DNA of 64,000 bases from an uncultured Sulfuricurvum sp. GTDB taxonomy: Bacteria > Campylobacterota > Campylobacteria > Campylobacterales > Sulfurimonadaceae. Position numbers and translations under genes: made by a program. Under the pieces are notes generated by a model. That model worked only from the letters and a program-made list of their open reading frames with translations. It made no database searches and was not told the DNA's origin. How positions within the stretch are numbered: the stretch's first letter is position 1; each line of letters starts with the position of its first letter. The stretch covers positions 186,001 through 250,000 of the forward strand of contig CAIMUF010000074.1 in assembly GCA_903844635.1 (NCBI GenBank). The letters run 5' to 3'. Of this stretch, positions 54,289 to 63,262 are shown piece by piece.

Positions 54289-54930
54289 TTAGACACGCAG
54301 GCTATCGATAGCGGTTTTAAAATCATCGGCTCCAAAAACATAGCTTCCGGCAACACAGACATCGACACCTGCCTCTTTAAGCATTTGGATATTACCGCTT
54401 CCTACACCGCCATCGATTTCGATAAGACAATTAGGGTTAATGGCATCCCGTAAAACTTTGAGTCGTTTAATTTTTTCAACGACAGTGGGAATAAACTTTT
54501 GCCCGCCAAATCCTGGATTAACACTCATAACGAGAACCATATCCAAATCACCCAAGAGATATTCAATCGCTTCAGCAGGAGTATGGGGATTGAGCACAAC
54601 AGCAGGCTTGATCCCCAGTGATCGTATGTATTGGACCAGGCGATGAGGATTTTTTTCCTCTTCGATGTGAAAAGAGATAAATTCTGGTTTGAGCGGAGCA
54701 AAAAGATCGACAAAAAAAGTATTGTTTTGAACCATAAGGTGAATATCAAGAGGCTTGGTAGCAGCTTTCGCAATGGCGCTGACGACGACAGGCCCTATGG
54801 TCATATTAGGAACAAAATGACCGTCCATCACATCGACGTGGACGAAATCACATCCTGCATCACAGATGGCACGAACATCACGGGCTAAATTACCAAAATC
54901 AGCCGAAAGAACACTGGGTGCGATGAGCAT
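54289..54930 (-). CDS. rpe: Ribulose-phosphate 3-epimerase
   Basis: A 213-residue TIM-barrel enzyme of the pentose phosphate/Calvin pathways. Motifs: IAPSVLSADFGNL, DFVHVDVMDGHFVPN, HLMVQN, VMSVNPGFGGQKF and EIDGGVGSGN. All metal and catalytic positions appear present. First of the rpe-trpF-dnaQ-like run. Confidence 0.96.
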   Translation of the reverse strand: MLIAPSVLSADFGNLARDVRAICDAGCDFVHVDVMDGHFVPNMTIGPVVVSAIAKAATKPLDIHLMVQNNTFFVDLFAPLKPEFISFHIEEEKNPHRLVQYIRSLGIKPAVVLNPHTPAEAIEYLLGDLDMVLVMSVNPGFGGQKFIPTVVEKIKRLKVLRDAINPNCLIEIDGGVGSGNIQMLKEAGVDVCVAGSYVFGADDFKTAIDSLRV

Positions 54931-54972
54931 AATAAAAACCTTCGTTATTTTTTTGACATTTTAGCGAAAAAG

Positions 54973-56367
54973 TCAGCGTGTCAGGAAAAAGATGAAATTT
55001 TGCCCTTCAAAATTCAAATCAACTTGAACCCCTTTTTTGTCTTGAGCAATTTCCAAGAGAGTTTTCACATCGGCATACGTCCGAGGCAAGGTAATATCAA
55101 GACGCTTTTTGTTTTCAGAGAGGAGTACTTTAGCACGTCCTCCGATAATATTGACAAATTCAGCCAAGGAATCGAGGATGTCTTCATCAGTAACATTTGC
55201 GTCACCAATAAGAAGTTCACATGCTTTTTTGGCAATGCTGCGAGGGAAAATGAGGATGATTAATCCATCAAGATCTCCATAAAAACCAATAGAGCTAGCC
55301 ACCTGATCAGCAGAATCAGTCACGGTGAGCGTCTGAATCTTTACGGACTCTCTGGTTGCCTCAGCATTGGTCATCATAGCAATGGTAGAGACGGTTGCAT
55401 CAATGAAATGGGGAAGTTCATTGACCAGTGCTTTGTTGAGAGATCGATGCTGCTTAACCGTTGCTCCACCACCACCGCCAAGATCGCTTAATAATTCTTT
55501 ATTTTTGAGGATGTCTTCCATATTGTCAAAGAAAAGCATTCCGGCATCTTCAAGATCATTCTTAAAGGCTTGAGGTGTTTTTTCAAAGGTGAGTCCGACA
55601 AAGCAGATAGTAGCATTGTATTCAGCGCCTGCGGAGGCGAGTTTAGTAAAAAAATTCAGTGCATGAATATTCATGGAGACGACTTTATAGGCATCGAAAA
55701 TAAACAGACGAAATCCAACATTGAGTGAATTGTTATGGTAAGCAATGTTAAACGTATCGCTGATCTCCGCATCCAAAAAATTGGAAATAGTATAAATAAT
55801 TGCATTACCGGTGACGCGTGTGGCTACTTTTTGTCCAAAATATCCCAAATAAGTATCTTCGATAATGGCATAGTAAAGTTCTGGATGTTGTCTTTTCTCT
55901 TCGAATTCATTTAAACTTTGGGCGATTACGGGATTGTGGCCATAGTCAAACAGCTCGATAGCCATAGCAGAGCGTTGCGAATGGTCGCTATTGTAAAGTA
56001 AAACTGTTTTGGACTCATTTTTATTACTGGAGACGAAGAGTTCGGCAATTTTTTCACTTTTAAATAAAGAAAAGCTCAGTTCATTTCCATAAAAAGCATT
56101 GATGGCTTTAAATTTTGAGTGATCATAGTCACAAAACCCAACGACAATGTGCTTTTGAATTCGTATATTGGTTAGAAGTCGGACAAAGGTATCCAGCCCG
56201 TTTTTATTGAAAAAAATGACCTTTTTAAGCGATACCAATAACATATCTACATTTAGAGCTTCAGTTGCTCTGATATCGTCAATGGTTAAAAAAGAGGGAG
56301 CATTGTTTCCATCCAAAAAGCCTTGAAGATGAAAAACACCAATACGTCCACGAACAACGGCGCGCAT
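54973..56367 (-). CDS. Multi-domain protein with C-terminal CheX-like domain
   Basis: A 464-residue protein. The C-terminal part (about 310-464) matches the CheX/CheC-type phosphatase fold: VNELPHFIDATVSTIAMM, FPRSIAKKACELLIGD and DSLAEFVNIIGGRAK, where E-x-x-N (EFVN) is the phosphatase signature. The N-terminal part is unfamiliar; segments such as VGFRLFIFDAYKV (about 217) resemble STAS- or receiver-like folds. It may act on CheY-like proteins. The GGGGGAT linker (about 294) separates the halves. The HDOD gene ends two bases before its start, so the two are coupled. Confidence 0.75.
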   Translation of the reverse strand: MRAVVRGRIGVFHLQGFLDGNNAPSFLTIDDIRATEALNVDMLLVSLKKVIFFNKNGLDTFVRLLTNIRIQKHIVVGFCDYDHSKFKAINAFYGNELSFSLFKSEKIAELFVSSNKNESKTVLLYNSDHSQRSAMAIELFDYGHNPVIAQSLNEFEEKRQHPELYYAIIEDTYLGYFGQKVATRVTGNAIIYTISNFLDAEISDTFNIAYHNNSLNVGFRLFIFDAYKVVSMNIHALNFFTKLASAGAEYNATICFVGLTFEKTPQAFKNDLEDAGMLFFDNMEDILKNKELLSDLGGGGGATVKQHRSLNKALVNELPHFIDATVSTIAMMTNAEATRESVKIQTLTVTDSADQVASSIGFYGDLDGLIILIFPRSIAKKACELLIGDANVTDEDILDSLAEFVNIIGGRAKVLLSENKKRLDITLPRTYADVKTLLEIAQDKKGVQVDLNFEGQNFIFFLTR

Positions 56368-56369
56368 GT

Positions 56370-57161
56370 TTAAGCCATCACTTGCATAAAGGGTTCATAA
56401 ATATCCCCAACAAAATCGATTTGGAAGTCAATAAATTCATTGAGTCCAGCACTGACATAAACACTTTGACTCAGTTCATAAAAAAGAAGCAAATGCATCC
56501 ATTGTGAAAGTGTTTTTTCTTCAGCATTGAGAGTCTCTCTTAGTCCAGATGCCCCTTCTATAAGGCTAATTGTTTTATCGCTCATTTCCCATGTACGTGC
56601 AATTTCACCTGCAAGATCAAAAAGATCACGGCCGCTTAAGCGTTTTAATATGGTATTAAAATCAAGCGCTTTAACGCTGCGCAGTTGGACGACTTCCGCT
56701 TTTCTGGAAGCAAAAAGAGCTTCACACACAATAATAGTAGCGGGGATAAGAGCAATGGCACTGTGCAACTCTTTATCATTAACAGATAGGTGAAGCAAGA
56801 TTTTTTCCCAGCGTTTACTCAAGGATGCTTGTAAATCGTAGAATTGGTGATCGGTGAGGGTGAACAGTTCCCATTTTTTGGGAGTAAGCAAACTTAATAG
56901 ATAGTTATAAAGAGTTTGAACCGTTGCAGAAACGCCGAGAATACTAAAAATCTGACTGACATCACTTACTTCGTTTTTGAAACCATAGAGCGGACGGTTG
57001 ACTAATATCTTGAGGTAATGACGAAGAGCCGGATCTTCAGAAGCACATTTAGCTGCTTTGGGTAAATCTCCTGCACGGGCGTAATCCAATGCTTGACGTA
57101 CAACAGCAGGCGCAGGAGGAATGTTTTGAATATAATGAGTTACTTCTTCAGATGTTATCAC
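56370..57161 (-). CDS. HDOD-domain protein
   Basis: A 263-residue protein resembling HDOD domains, the non-catalytic relatives of HD phosphohydrolases found in signalling proteins. The N-terminal IPPAPAVVRQALDYARAGDLPKA and DPALRHYLKILVNRPLYGF segments correspond to the HDOD start, followed by SQIFSILGVSATVQTL. The metal-binding HD pair is not evident, as expected. It is coupled to the CheX-like protein, suggesting a joint role in chemotaxis or motility control. Confidence 0.78.
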   Translation of the reverse strand: MITSEEVTHYIQNIPPAPAVVRQALDYARAGDLPKAAKCASEDPALRHYLKILVNRPLYGFKNEVSDVSQIFSILGVSATVQTLYNYLLSLLTPKKWELFTLTDHQFYDLQASLSKRWEKILLHLSVNDKELHSAIALIPATIIVCEALFASRKAEVVQLRSVKALDFNTILKRLSGRDLFDLAGEIARTWEMSDKTISLIEGASGLRETLNAEEKTLSQWMHLLLFYELSQSVYVSAGLNEFIDFQIDFVGDIYEPFMQVMA

Positions 57162-57267
57162 AGCAGCATATGTCCAATGTTTTTCTCAATTGTAATACTT
57201 CTTAGTTAAAGGGAACTTTAGCAGGATAAAAAGTAATAGCTTAAGGTAAACTTTGGGTTCATTGAGG

Positions 57268-57273
57268 TAGAAT
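57268..57273 (+). promoter_or_regulatory. -10 box of rpmB
   Basis: TAGAAT 33 bases before the rpmB ATG. AAGGAG lies close before the ATG. Confidence 0.5.
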
Positions 57274-57305
57274 TCGCAACCTAAATTTACGCAAGGAGCC
57301 CCAAG

Positions 57306-57494
57306 ATGGCAAGAAGATGTGCTATTAGTGGTAAAGGCCCAATGAGCGGGAACAACGTTTCTCACGCGAAAAACAGAACAAAACGTCGTTTTTTACCAAA
57401 CCTTCGCACTGTACGTGTTACACTTGAAGATGGTACAACAAAAAAACTTCGTATCGCTGCTTCTGAGCTTCGTACACTTAAAAAAGATTCGTAA
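57306..57494 (+). CDS. rpmB: 50S ribosomal protein L28
   Basis: A 62-residue basic ribosomal protein: [36 protein letters not shown] and a C-terminal [12 protein letters not shown]. The start has AAGGAG upstream. It appears monocistronic; rpmG is not adjacent. Confidence 0.97.
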   Translation: MARRCAISGKGPMSGNNVSHAKNRTKRRFLPNLRTVRVTLEDGTTKKLRIAASELRTLKKDS

Positions 57495-57631
57495 CCCCCG
57501 CACTTAGTGCTTCGATAGTCGGGAGTCTTTCCCGATTAACCCTCTCATTTTTCTTTATACATTCTCTTTTTTTAATTAAAACATGATCTTATATTTTGTA
57601 GTATTTTAGTACATCAAAAGCTTATAGTATT

Positions 57632-57706
57632 CGTCATTCCCGCGAAGGCGGGAATCTAGCTTTCTATTTGTGGTCATGGATCCCCGGGTCAAGCCCGAGG
57701 ATGACG
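57632..57706. repeat. Dispersed palindromic repeat, double unit
   Basis: CGTCATTCCCGCgaagGCGGGAATC, then a 20-base spacer, then GGATCCCCGGGtcaaGCCCGAGGATGACGG. It is the inverted counterpart of 8052-8118. It occupies the rpmB-argJ gap (57495-57774), where no gene is seen. Confidence 0.85.
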
Positions 57707-57739
57707 GAAAAAAAGAGATTAGTGATTAATAGAGAGTGC

Positions 57740-57745
57740 TATAAT
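57740..57745 (+). promoter_or_regulatory. -10 box of argJ
   Basis: TATAAT 35 bases before the argJ ATG, downstream of the palindromic repeat. Confidence 0.55.
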
Positions 57746-57774
57746 AATACAGTTTATTTTTTGGAGATTTTTTG

Positions 57775-58962
57775 ATGTTTACACTTAAAAATATTGATGG
57801 TGGAGTATGCGCTGCGACAGGTTTTTATGCCGATGGAATCGCTATTGGTCTGAAAAAAGAGGGAGCACTGGATATCGCTTTTATCTATTCGGATTCTCTT
57901 TGTGTGAATGCTTCGGTTTTTACTACGAACAAAATGACAGCCGCGCCGATACGTCATTTTCGTCAAAAAGAAAATTTTCAAGGAAATTTTGTTTTGATTA
58001 ATTCCAAAAATGCGAACGCTATGACAGGTCCGGCAGGTATTAAAGATATCGATGAAGTTTTATTCCGCGTTCAAGAAGCATTTCCTCAAATACAAAATCC
58101 CGTGATGAGCTCGACAGGAGTCATCGGTGTGCGTCTACCAAAAGCAAAGATCATTGAGGGTGCGTTAAACTTTGATCTAACTCATCGTGACGGGGTGTCG
58201 GCATCCGAAGCGATTATGACGACGGATACGTTTTCAAAGCGTATTGCCTTTGAAGTAACTCTTGAAAACGGGACCTCGTTTTGCATCGGTGCGATGGCGA
58301 AGGGGGCAGGGATGATCAATCCTGCCATGGCTACGATGCTGTGCTTTATTACGACGGATGCGCTCGTCGATAAAGCCACGATGCAAGGTATTCTCGATGA
58401 GTGTACCCGTACGACGTTTAATGCCGCAAGCGTGGATGGTGATACCTCGACGAATGACACGGTGCTTGTCATGGCAAATGGACAAAGCGGTGCATTTGAT
58501 GCAGATGCATTTAAAGAAGCGCTGTGGACAATCATGCTTTTTTTAGCCAAAGAGATGGTGCGTGACGGCGAAGGGGCAACGAAGCTTGTCACCTACAAAG
58601 TTACCGGTGCGACAGACGATCATGAGGCAGAAGTTGCTGCGAAAGCACTCTCAAATTCTTTACTCGTAAAAACAGCACTTTTCGGACAAGACCCTAACTG
58701 GGGGCGCATTGCTTCAACGGTGGGTGCGAGTGGCGTGATGTGTGATGAAGAAACATTGAGTATCTGGTTTGATGACGTGTGTGTGTACCAAAAGGGAGAC
58801 CTTCTTTTTGATGAAAAACTTGAACCTTTTGCGGCTGCTGTAATGCAAAAACCAGCCTTTACAATTCATTGTGATATTGGTCAGGGTGAAGGTAACTTTA
58901 TTGCTTACGGGTGTGATTTGGGACATGAATACGTCAAAATAAACGCGGATTACAGAACCTAA
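57775..58962 (+). CDS. argJ: Glutamate N-acetyltransferase / ornithine acetyltransferase
   Basis: A 395-residue self-cleaving enzyme of arginine synthesis that moves acetyl from N-acetylornithine to glutamate. The autocleavage site is GAGMINPAMATML, with the new N-terminal Thr in ATML. Other motifs are SSTGVIGVRLP, DGDTSTND and a C-terminal YGCDLGHEYVKINADYRT. ATG 57775 is preferred over TTG 57772 because GGAG lies eight bases upstream. Confidence 0.95.
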   Translation: MFTLKNIDGGVCAATGFYADGIAIGLKKEGALDIAFIYSDSLCVNASVFTTNKMTAAPIRHFRQKENFQGNFVLINSKNANAMTGPAGIKDIDEVLFRVQEAFPQIQNPVMSSTGVIGVRLPKAKIIEGALNFDLTHRDGVSASEAIMTTDTFSKRIAFEVTLENGTSFCIGAMAKGAGMINPAMATMLCFITTDALVDKATMQGILDECTRTTFNAASVDGDTSTNDTVLVMANGQSGAFDADAFKEALWTIMLFLAKEMVRDGEGATKLVTYKVTGATDDHEAEVAAKALSNSLLVKTALFGQDPNWGRIASTVGASGVMCDEETLSIWFDDVCVYQKGDLLFDEKLEPFAAAVMQKPAFTIHCDIGQGEGNFIAYGCDLGHEYVKINADYRT

Positions 58963-58969
58963 AACCTTT

Positions 58970-59024
58970 CGTCATTCCGTGCTTGACACGGAATCTAAGA
59001 TCCTGAATCAAGTTCAGGATGACA
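58970..59024. repeat. Dispersed palindromic repeat variant
   Basis: CGTCATTCCGTGcttgaCACGGAATC followed by GATCCTGaatcaagttCAGGATGAC, a variant of the repeat family at 57632. It creates a false upstream start for prs. Confidence 0.8.
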
Positions 59025-59058
59025 ATGTTGTATTATCTCACCCTAAGTCTCCTCTTGC

Positions 59059-59064
59059 TATAAT
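59059..59064 (+). promoter_or_regulatory. -10 box of prs
   Basis: TATAAT 32 bases before ATG 59096; it would make a transcript that cannot include the upstream start at 58979. Confidence 0.6.
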
Positions 59065-59095
59065 CGCAGCAATTATTATAGTAATAGGGACTTCC

Positions 59096-60025
59096 ATGCG
59101 CGGATACAAAATTTTCAGCGGTTCAGCTTGTCAGGCATTTTCAGTAGAAGTGTGCAAAACCCTCGGTGTTCCTCTCTCAAAAGCGGAAATCAAACGTTTT
59201 AGTGATGGTGAGATTAATGTTCAAATCTCTGAGAGTGTTCGTGGACGTGATGTTTTTATTATCCAAAGCACAGGTGCGCCATCCAATGACAATTTGATGG
59301 AACTGTTGATTATGACGGATGCTCTTCGTCGTTCATCGGCGAGCTCTATTACTGCTGTCGTTCCTTATTTTGGATATGCTCGCCAAGATCGTAAAGCAGC
59401 TCCGCGTGTTCCTATCACGGCAAAATTGGTTGCCGATATGTTTGAAACCGCTGGGATTGACCGTGTTATTACGATTGATTTGCATGCGGGACAAATCCAG
59501 GGATTCTTTGACATTCCTGTTGATAATCTTTACGGTGCGATCATTTTCCAAGAGTACATCAGTTCTAAAAACCTTGCTAATCCGGTTATTGCTTCTCCGG
59601 ATATCGGCGGCGTAGCACGCGCTCGCTATTTTGCTCAAAAGCTCGGACTTGATATGGTTATTGTCGATAAACGCCGTGAAAAAGCAAATGAATCGGAAGT
59701 CATGAATATTATCGGTGACGTAGCAGGCAAAGATATCATCATGATCGATGATATGGTCGATACTGCCGGAACGATGGTAAAAGCGGCGGCTGCACTGAAA
59801 AAACGTGGAGCAACGTCGGTTATGGCCTGTGCTACTCATGGTGTTTTGAGCGGTAACGCGTATGAAAACATCAACAACGGCGAACTCGATGAGCTGGTTA
59901 TTTCAAATACTCTTGTTTTACGTGGTCAAAGTGACAAGATTAAAGTCCTAAGCGTCGCTCCGCTCTTTGCTGAAGTCATCCGCCGTGTTTATCACAATGA
60001 GAGTGTTAACAGTCTTTTCAGCTAA
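59096..60025 (+). CDS. prs: Ribose-phosphate pyrophosphokinase
   Basis: A 309-residue PRPP synthase. It begins MRGYKIFSGSACQAF, with RFSDGEINVQI, YFGYARQDRK, DLHAGQIQGFF and the PRPP-binding loop IMIDDMVDTAGTM. A frame open from 58979 would add 39 residues (MLDTESKILNQVQDD...) translated from the palindromic repeat; the -10 box at 59059 and the family length support 59096. A hairpin at 60040 follows the stop. Confidence 0.97.
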   Translation: MRGYKIFSGSACQAFSVEVCKTLGVPLSKAEIKRFSDGEINVQISESVRGRDVFIIQSTGAPSNDNLMELLIMTDALRRSSASSITAVVPYFGYARQDRKAAPRVPITAKLVADMFETAGIDRVITIDLHAGQIQGFFDIPVDNLYGAIIFQEYISSKNLANPVIASPDIGGVARARYFAQKLGLDMVIVDKRREKANESEVMNIIGDVAGKDIIMIDDMVDTAGTMVKAAAALKKRGATSVMACATHGVLSGNAYENINNGELDELVISNTLVLRGQSDKIKVLSVAPLFAEVIRRVYHNESVNSLFS

Positions 60026-60039
60026 CCACTTTTATAAAT

Positions 60040-60061
60040 CTCTAAAGAATCTTCTTTGGAG
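60040..60061 (+). terminator. Hairpin after prs
   Basis: CTCTAAAGAA (tc) TTCTTTGGAG, a 10-bp stem with one G-U pair, 15 bases after the prs stop, followed by a pyrimidine-rich stretch. The remaining intergenic region to 60262 holds no gene that I can see. Confidence 0.6.
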
Positions 60062-60268
60062 TCTTCCCCCTCTCCCTCTTTTTAGCTACTTTCATAATCA
60101 CATTGGACCTTGTAACGGAAATTGCATATCTGTATCCGAACGGTAATATCTGTTAGTTTTAAGCAATAATTTTAAACAAATCAGATACAATTAAGTTTAT
60201 ATATTTTCTGTTAAATTCAGGGGTTATTTGATCCTTGATTCTTACAAAATACGATTAAAAGGGTGCAT

Positions 60269-61084
60269 GTGAAGAGTACATTTTATTGGATTGCTGTTGT
60301 TCTACTTATCAGCGGATGTTCGACAACCTCGTTTAAAATGTTAGATGCTAATGGTGTGGCTATTCGAAATGTAGCCGATGCTAACTATACAGAAGAGACG
60401 CAGTTTGAATGGAAAATTACGAAAGGAGATCGTATTGAGATTATCGTTGCTAACCAATCCTCGGGTGAAGGGGATAAGCAGCTCAATACATTGATCAACA
60501 CGGCCGGCGGGACGACTACTTACCAAACACGTGATGGTTCTGAGGGATATTTGATCCCAACAGATGGAATGGTGCGCTTACCGCTTGTGGGCCCTGTGAA
60601 ATTAGCCGGATTGACAGAGACACAGGCAGTCGATAAGCTGACGAATGAATATCGCAGCTATTTGAAAAACCCTTTTGCCAGCGTAAAAATACTCAATCAA
60701 AAGCTCTTTGTTTTGGGTGAAGTACGTAAACCAGGGGTTGTCCAGGTTACAAACGGTACGATGACACTTTTTGAGGCATTAGCCTATTCGGGAGATCTCA
60801 CCGATGATGCGGAACGGACGAATGTTCGGGTCATTCGCGGAGGACTTCGTAATCCTCAGATGCGTGAGATTAATCTTGCTAATCTCTCCGAAATGAAGCT
60901 CACGAGTTTATTGCTGCAGCCCAACGATATCATCTACGTTCAACCCCGTGATATGAAAGCGTTCAACGTAGCCTTCAAAGAGCAAATGCCGTTCTTTGAC
61001 CTTATCACCTCGATGTTATCCCCTTTCGTTAGTTACACCTCTATTAAGAATGGAAAAGCTGTAGATGTCTTCTTATTTAAATAA
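60269..61084 (+). CDS. Wza-type polysaccharide export lipoprotein
   Basis: A 271-residue outer-membrane lipoprotein. The signal sequence ends in the lipobox LISGC (Cys about residue 18). A polysaccharide export domain (KGDRIEIIVANQ, GYLIPTDGMVRLPLVGPVKLAG) and an SLBB-type region (VLGEVRKPGVVQV, LLQPNDIIYVQPRD) follow. GTG 60269 is preferred over GTG 60263 because AAAAGGG ends five bases before it. It overlaps the Wzz-type gene by 20 bases. Confidence 0.88.
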   Translation: MKSTFYWIAVVLLISGCSTTSFKMLDANGVAIRNVADANYTEETQFEWKITKGDRIEIIVANQSSGEGDKQLNTLINTAGGTTTYQTRDGSEGYLIPTDGMVRLPLVGPVKLAGLTETQAVDKLTNEYRSYLKNPFASVKILNQKLFVLGEVRKPGVVQVTNGTMTLFEALAYSGDLTDDAERTNVRVIRGGLRNPQMREINLANLSEMKLTSLLLQPNDIIYVQPRDMKAFNVAFKEQMPFFDLITSMLSPFVSYTSIKNGKAVDVFLFK

Positions 61085-62738
61085 CCAAAACATGCAACCC
61101 AACACGCTGGAGGAAGAGATCGATTTAAAAGATATCTTCGCAACGCTTGGGCGTTATAAAACATCGATCGCTGCTATCGCTGTGGCAACAACATTGTTGG
61201 CGGCAATTTTTACCTATTTTAGTACCAGCATTTATCAAGCAGATTTGACATTGCAGATACAGCAGCCTACTGTTAGCTCCAAAAGCGCAGAAGGTGATTT
61301 CATGGCAGCTGCTTTGGAAGCACAGGGACAAAATATTGACAATGAAATTCCGATTTTGCAATCGTATTTCATTGCCCAAAAAGCTCTTGAAAAGATTCAG
61401 GTAGGGACTCGTTACTATACGACCAAACATTTTAAAACAGTTGAGCTCTATAAAGACACCCCGTTTGTGGTCAATGCTGACGCCATTGTCGAAAGACTGA
61501 TTGGATATAAGTTTGGGCTTCATCCTGTCGATGCTAATCATTTTGAACTGGTTATTGAACCGACATTGTCCATGAAAATCAGCAATGTTTTTCGTGCATT
61601 GGGTGGGTCTGTTTCTATTGAAAAGCAATTGATCTATTTCAAAGGCACCTATACGTACGGTTCATTGATCAGTTCTCCGTTGTTTAAAATAACGGTTAAT
61701 AAAATCGGTGATATGGATAATAGCAATTATGGATTTTCCATCACTCCCAATGAGTATATGTTCCCCTTGATCCAAGAATCTTTAAAAGTATCCGTTGCCT
61801 CGGATAAAAGTTCTGTCTTGCAACTGAGCTATGAAGACAACGTGCCCGAACGTGCTCAAACTATTCTAAACGCAATAGCTGATGCGTATAAAGAGCAAAC
61901 AATCGAAGTTAAAAACAGCGGTGCGAAAAAAACATTAACCTTTATCGATCAACAGTTAAAGGGAATCAATGACGCCCTTCAAAATTCAGCCACCAATCTA
62001 GAAAACTACAAATCCGCGCATATTGTCATTGACCCAAAAGAAAAAGGGGTTTTGGCATCGCAAAAAATAGCAGAACTTCAAACACAGCGTGATGAGATCG
62101 ACATGCAAGTAAGTGTCATGGAGAATCTTCTTAACTACATTAACAGTAACAAAGATACGACAGGGATTGATGTCGGATCGATGAGTACCATCAGTGCACC
62201 GATTCTTTCCCTGATCGAGAAAATACAAGCTGCCGATGCCCAACATACCGCATTGGTCAATGATTATACCGACAAGCACCCGTCTGTGGTAAAAATTACC
62301 GATCAAATCAGTAAACTTCGCAGTAATCTAAAAGCGACCATTGAGAGCAGTCTACGTGGTATCCGACAGCGTAAAGCGACGTTGGATAATATTATTAGTC
62401 AAAACAATGCTGCTCTTGAAGCGATTCCAGCCCAAGAAAAACAGCTCTCTCAACTCTCTAACAGTTTTACCGTCAATCAAAAAGTCTATGAATATCTTCT
62501 TCAAAAACGGGCTGAAACGGCGATTGTCGAATCTTCGACAGTCTCTTCGGTTCGAGTCATTGACCAGGCTCTCGTAGGGGACATCCCGATCAAGCCCAAA
62601 TCGCTTCTTGTTATATTGGTTGGATTGATTTTAGGATTTATTATCGGAGTTGCGCAAGCATTCATCCGGAACTATCTTTCCAATACGATTCAGACAATCA
62701 GTGATTTGGAAAAAAATTGGCTTCACTCGTTGTGGTAG
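61065..62738 (+). CDS. Wzz-type chain-length protein, C-terminus cut
   Basis: A 557-residue polysaccharide co-polymerase. There is an N-terminal Wzz helix (about 33-52), a large periplasmic part with coiled coils (GNVR-type, about 280-490) and a second helix (about 515-535). After [18 protein letters not shown] the sequence switches to NWLHSLW and stops. In relatives this region continues into a LEK..GLPVLG segment and often a tyrosine kinase domain. The switch coincides with the end of the convergent wecB remnant, so the 3' end was lost by rearrangement. The export-gene pair here is probably incomplete. Confidence 0.82.
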   Translation: MSSYLNNQNMQPNTLEEEIDLKDIFATLGRYKTSIAAIAVATTLLAAIFTYFSTSIYQADLTLQIQQPTVSSKSAEGDFMAAALEAQGQNIDNEIPILQSYFIAQKALEKIQVGTRYYTTKHFKTVELYKDTPFVVNADAIVERLIGYKFGLHPVDANHFELVIEPTLSMKISNVFRALGGSVSIEKQLIYFKGTYTYGSLISSPLFKITVNKIGDMDNSNYGFSITPNEYMFPLIQESLKVSVASDKSSVLQLSYEDNVPERAQTILNAIADAYKEQTIEVKNSGAKKTLTFIDQQLKGINDALQNSATNLENYKSAHIVIDPKEKGVLASQKIAELQTQRDEIDMQVSVMENLLNYINSNKDTTGIDVGSMSTISAPILSLIEKIQAADAQHTALVNDYTDKHPSVVKITDQISKLRSNLKATIESSLRGIRQRKATLDNIISQNNAALEAIPAQEKQLSQLSNSFTVNQKVYEYLLQKRAETAIVESSTVSSVRVIDQALVGDIPIKPKSLLVILVGLILGFIIGVAQAFIRNYLSNTIQTISDLEKNWLHSLW

Positions 62739-63186
62739 GAGCAAAATGATATGCTGTAATTTGTGTTGTTAGTTGACGGTTTGCTTCTTCGGGCCATGGG
62801 CTGTAGATGTCTCCGGTGCGCAGACCGGCTTCGATATGGGCAATTTTAATCTGTTGGTAAAAGGCAGCGAGGGATGCAGCAAACGTAGTTGTGGTATCTC
62901 CGTGGACAAAAACAATATCGGGTTTGTAATCGCTCAAAACCTCTTTCATTCCAAGTAGAACGTTAGCGGTAATGTCGTAAAGATCTTACCCCGGCTTCAT
63001 GATATTGAGGTCATAGTCAGGGGTAATGTCAAAAAGGTCTAATACCTGATCGAGCATTTCTCGATGCTGGGCTGTAACACATACCTTAGTTTCAAAATCT
63101 TCAGAGTTATTTTGAAAGGCTTTGACTAATGGAGCCATTTTAATAGCTTCAGGGCGAGTTCCAAAAACGATGAGTATCTTTTTCAT
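62698..63186 (-). pseudogene. wecB: UDP-GlcNAc 2-epimerase remnant
   Basis: The N-terminal part of Wec[44 protein letters not shown], then an in-frame TAA (62986-62988) where the family has Gln in MKPGQDL (CAA to TAA). The frame continues unshifted: [52 protein letters not shown]. It reaches [12 protein letters not shown] near 62718, where it is cut; the true enzyme is about 370 residues. Two defects (nonsense and deletion) make it non-functional. Confidence 0.9.
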
Positions 63187-63262
63187 AAGTTTATTTTCCA
63201 TTTTTTCATAAGTGTAACTTTTTCATACTACATCTTTTTTTGTCGGCGGTATTCTACCATTT

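Noticed and set aside
58979-59095. 39-residue N-terminal extension of PRPP synthase
   Set aside because: The first part is repeat sequence and the -10 box at 59059 lies inside it; the family starts at MRGYKIF.
62986-62988. Selenocysteine or other recoding at the wecB stop
   Set aside because: The stop is TAA, the family residue is Gln, and the gene is also truncated, so a plain nonsense change in a pseudogene is simpler.
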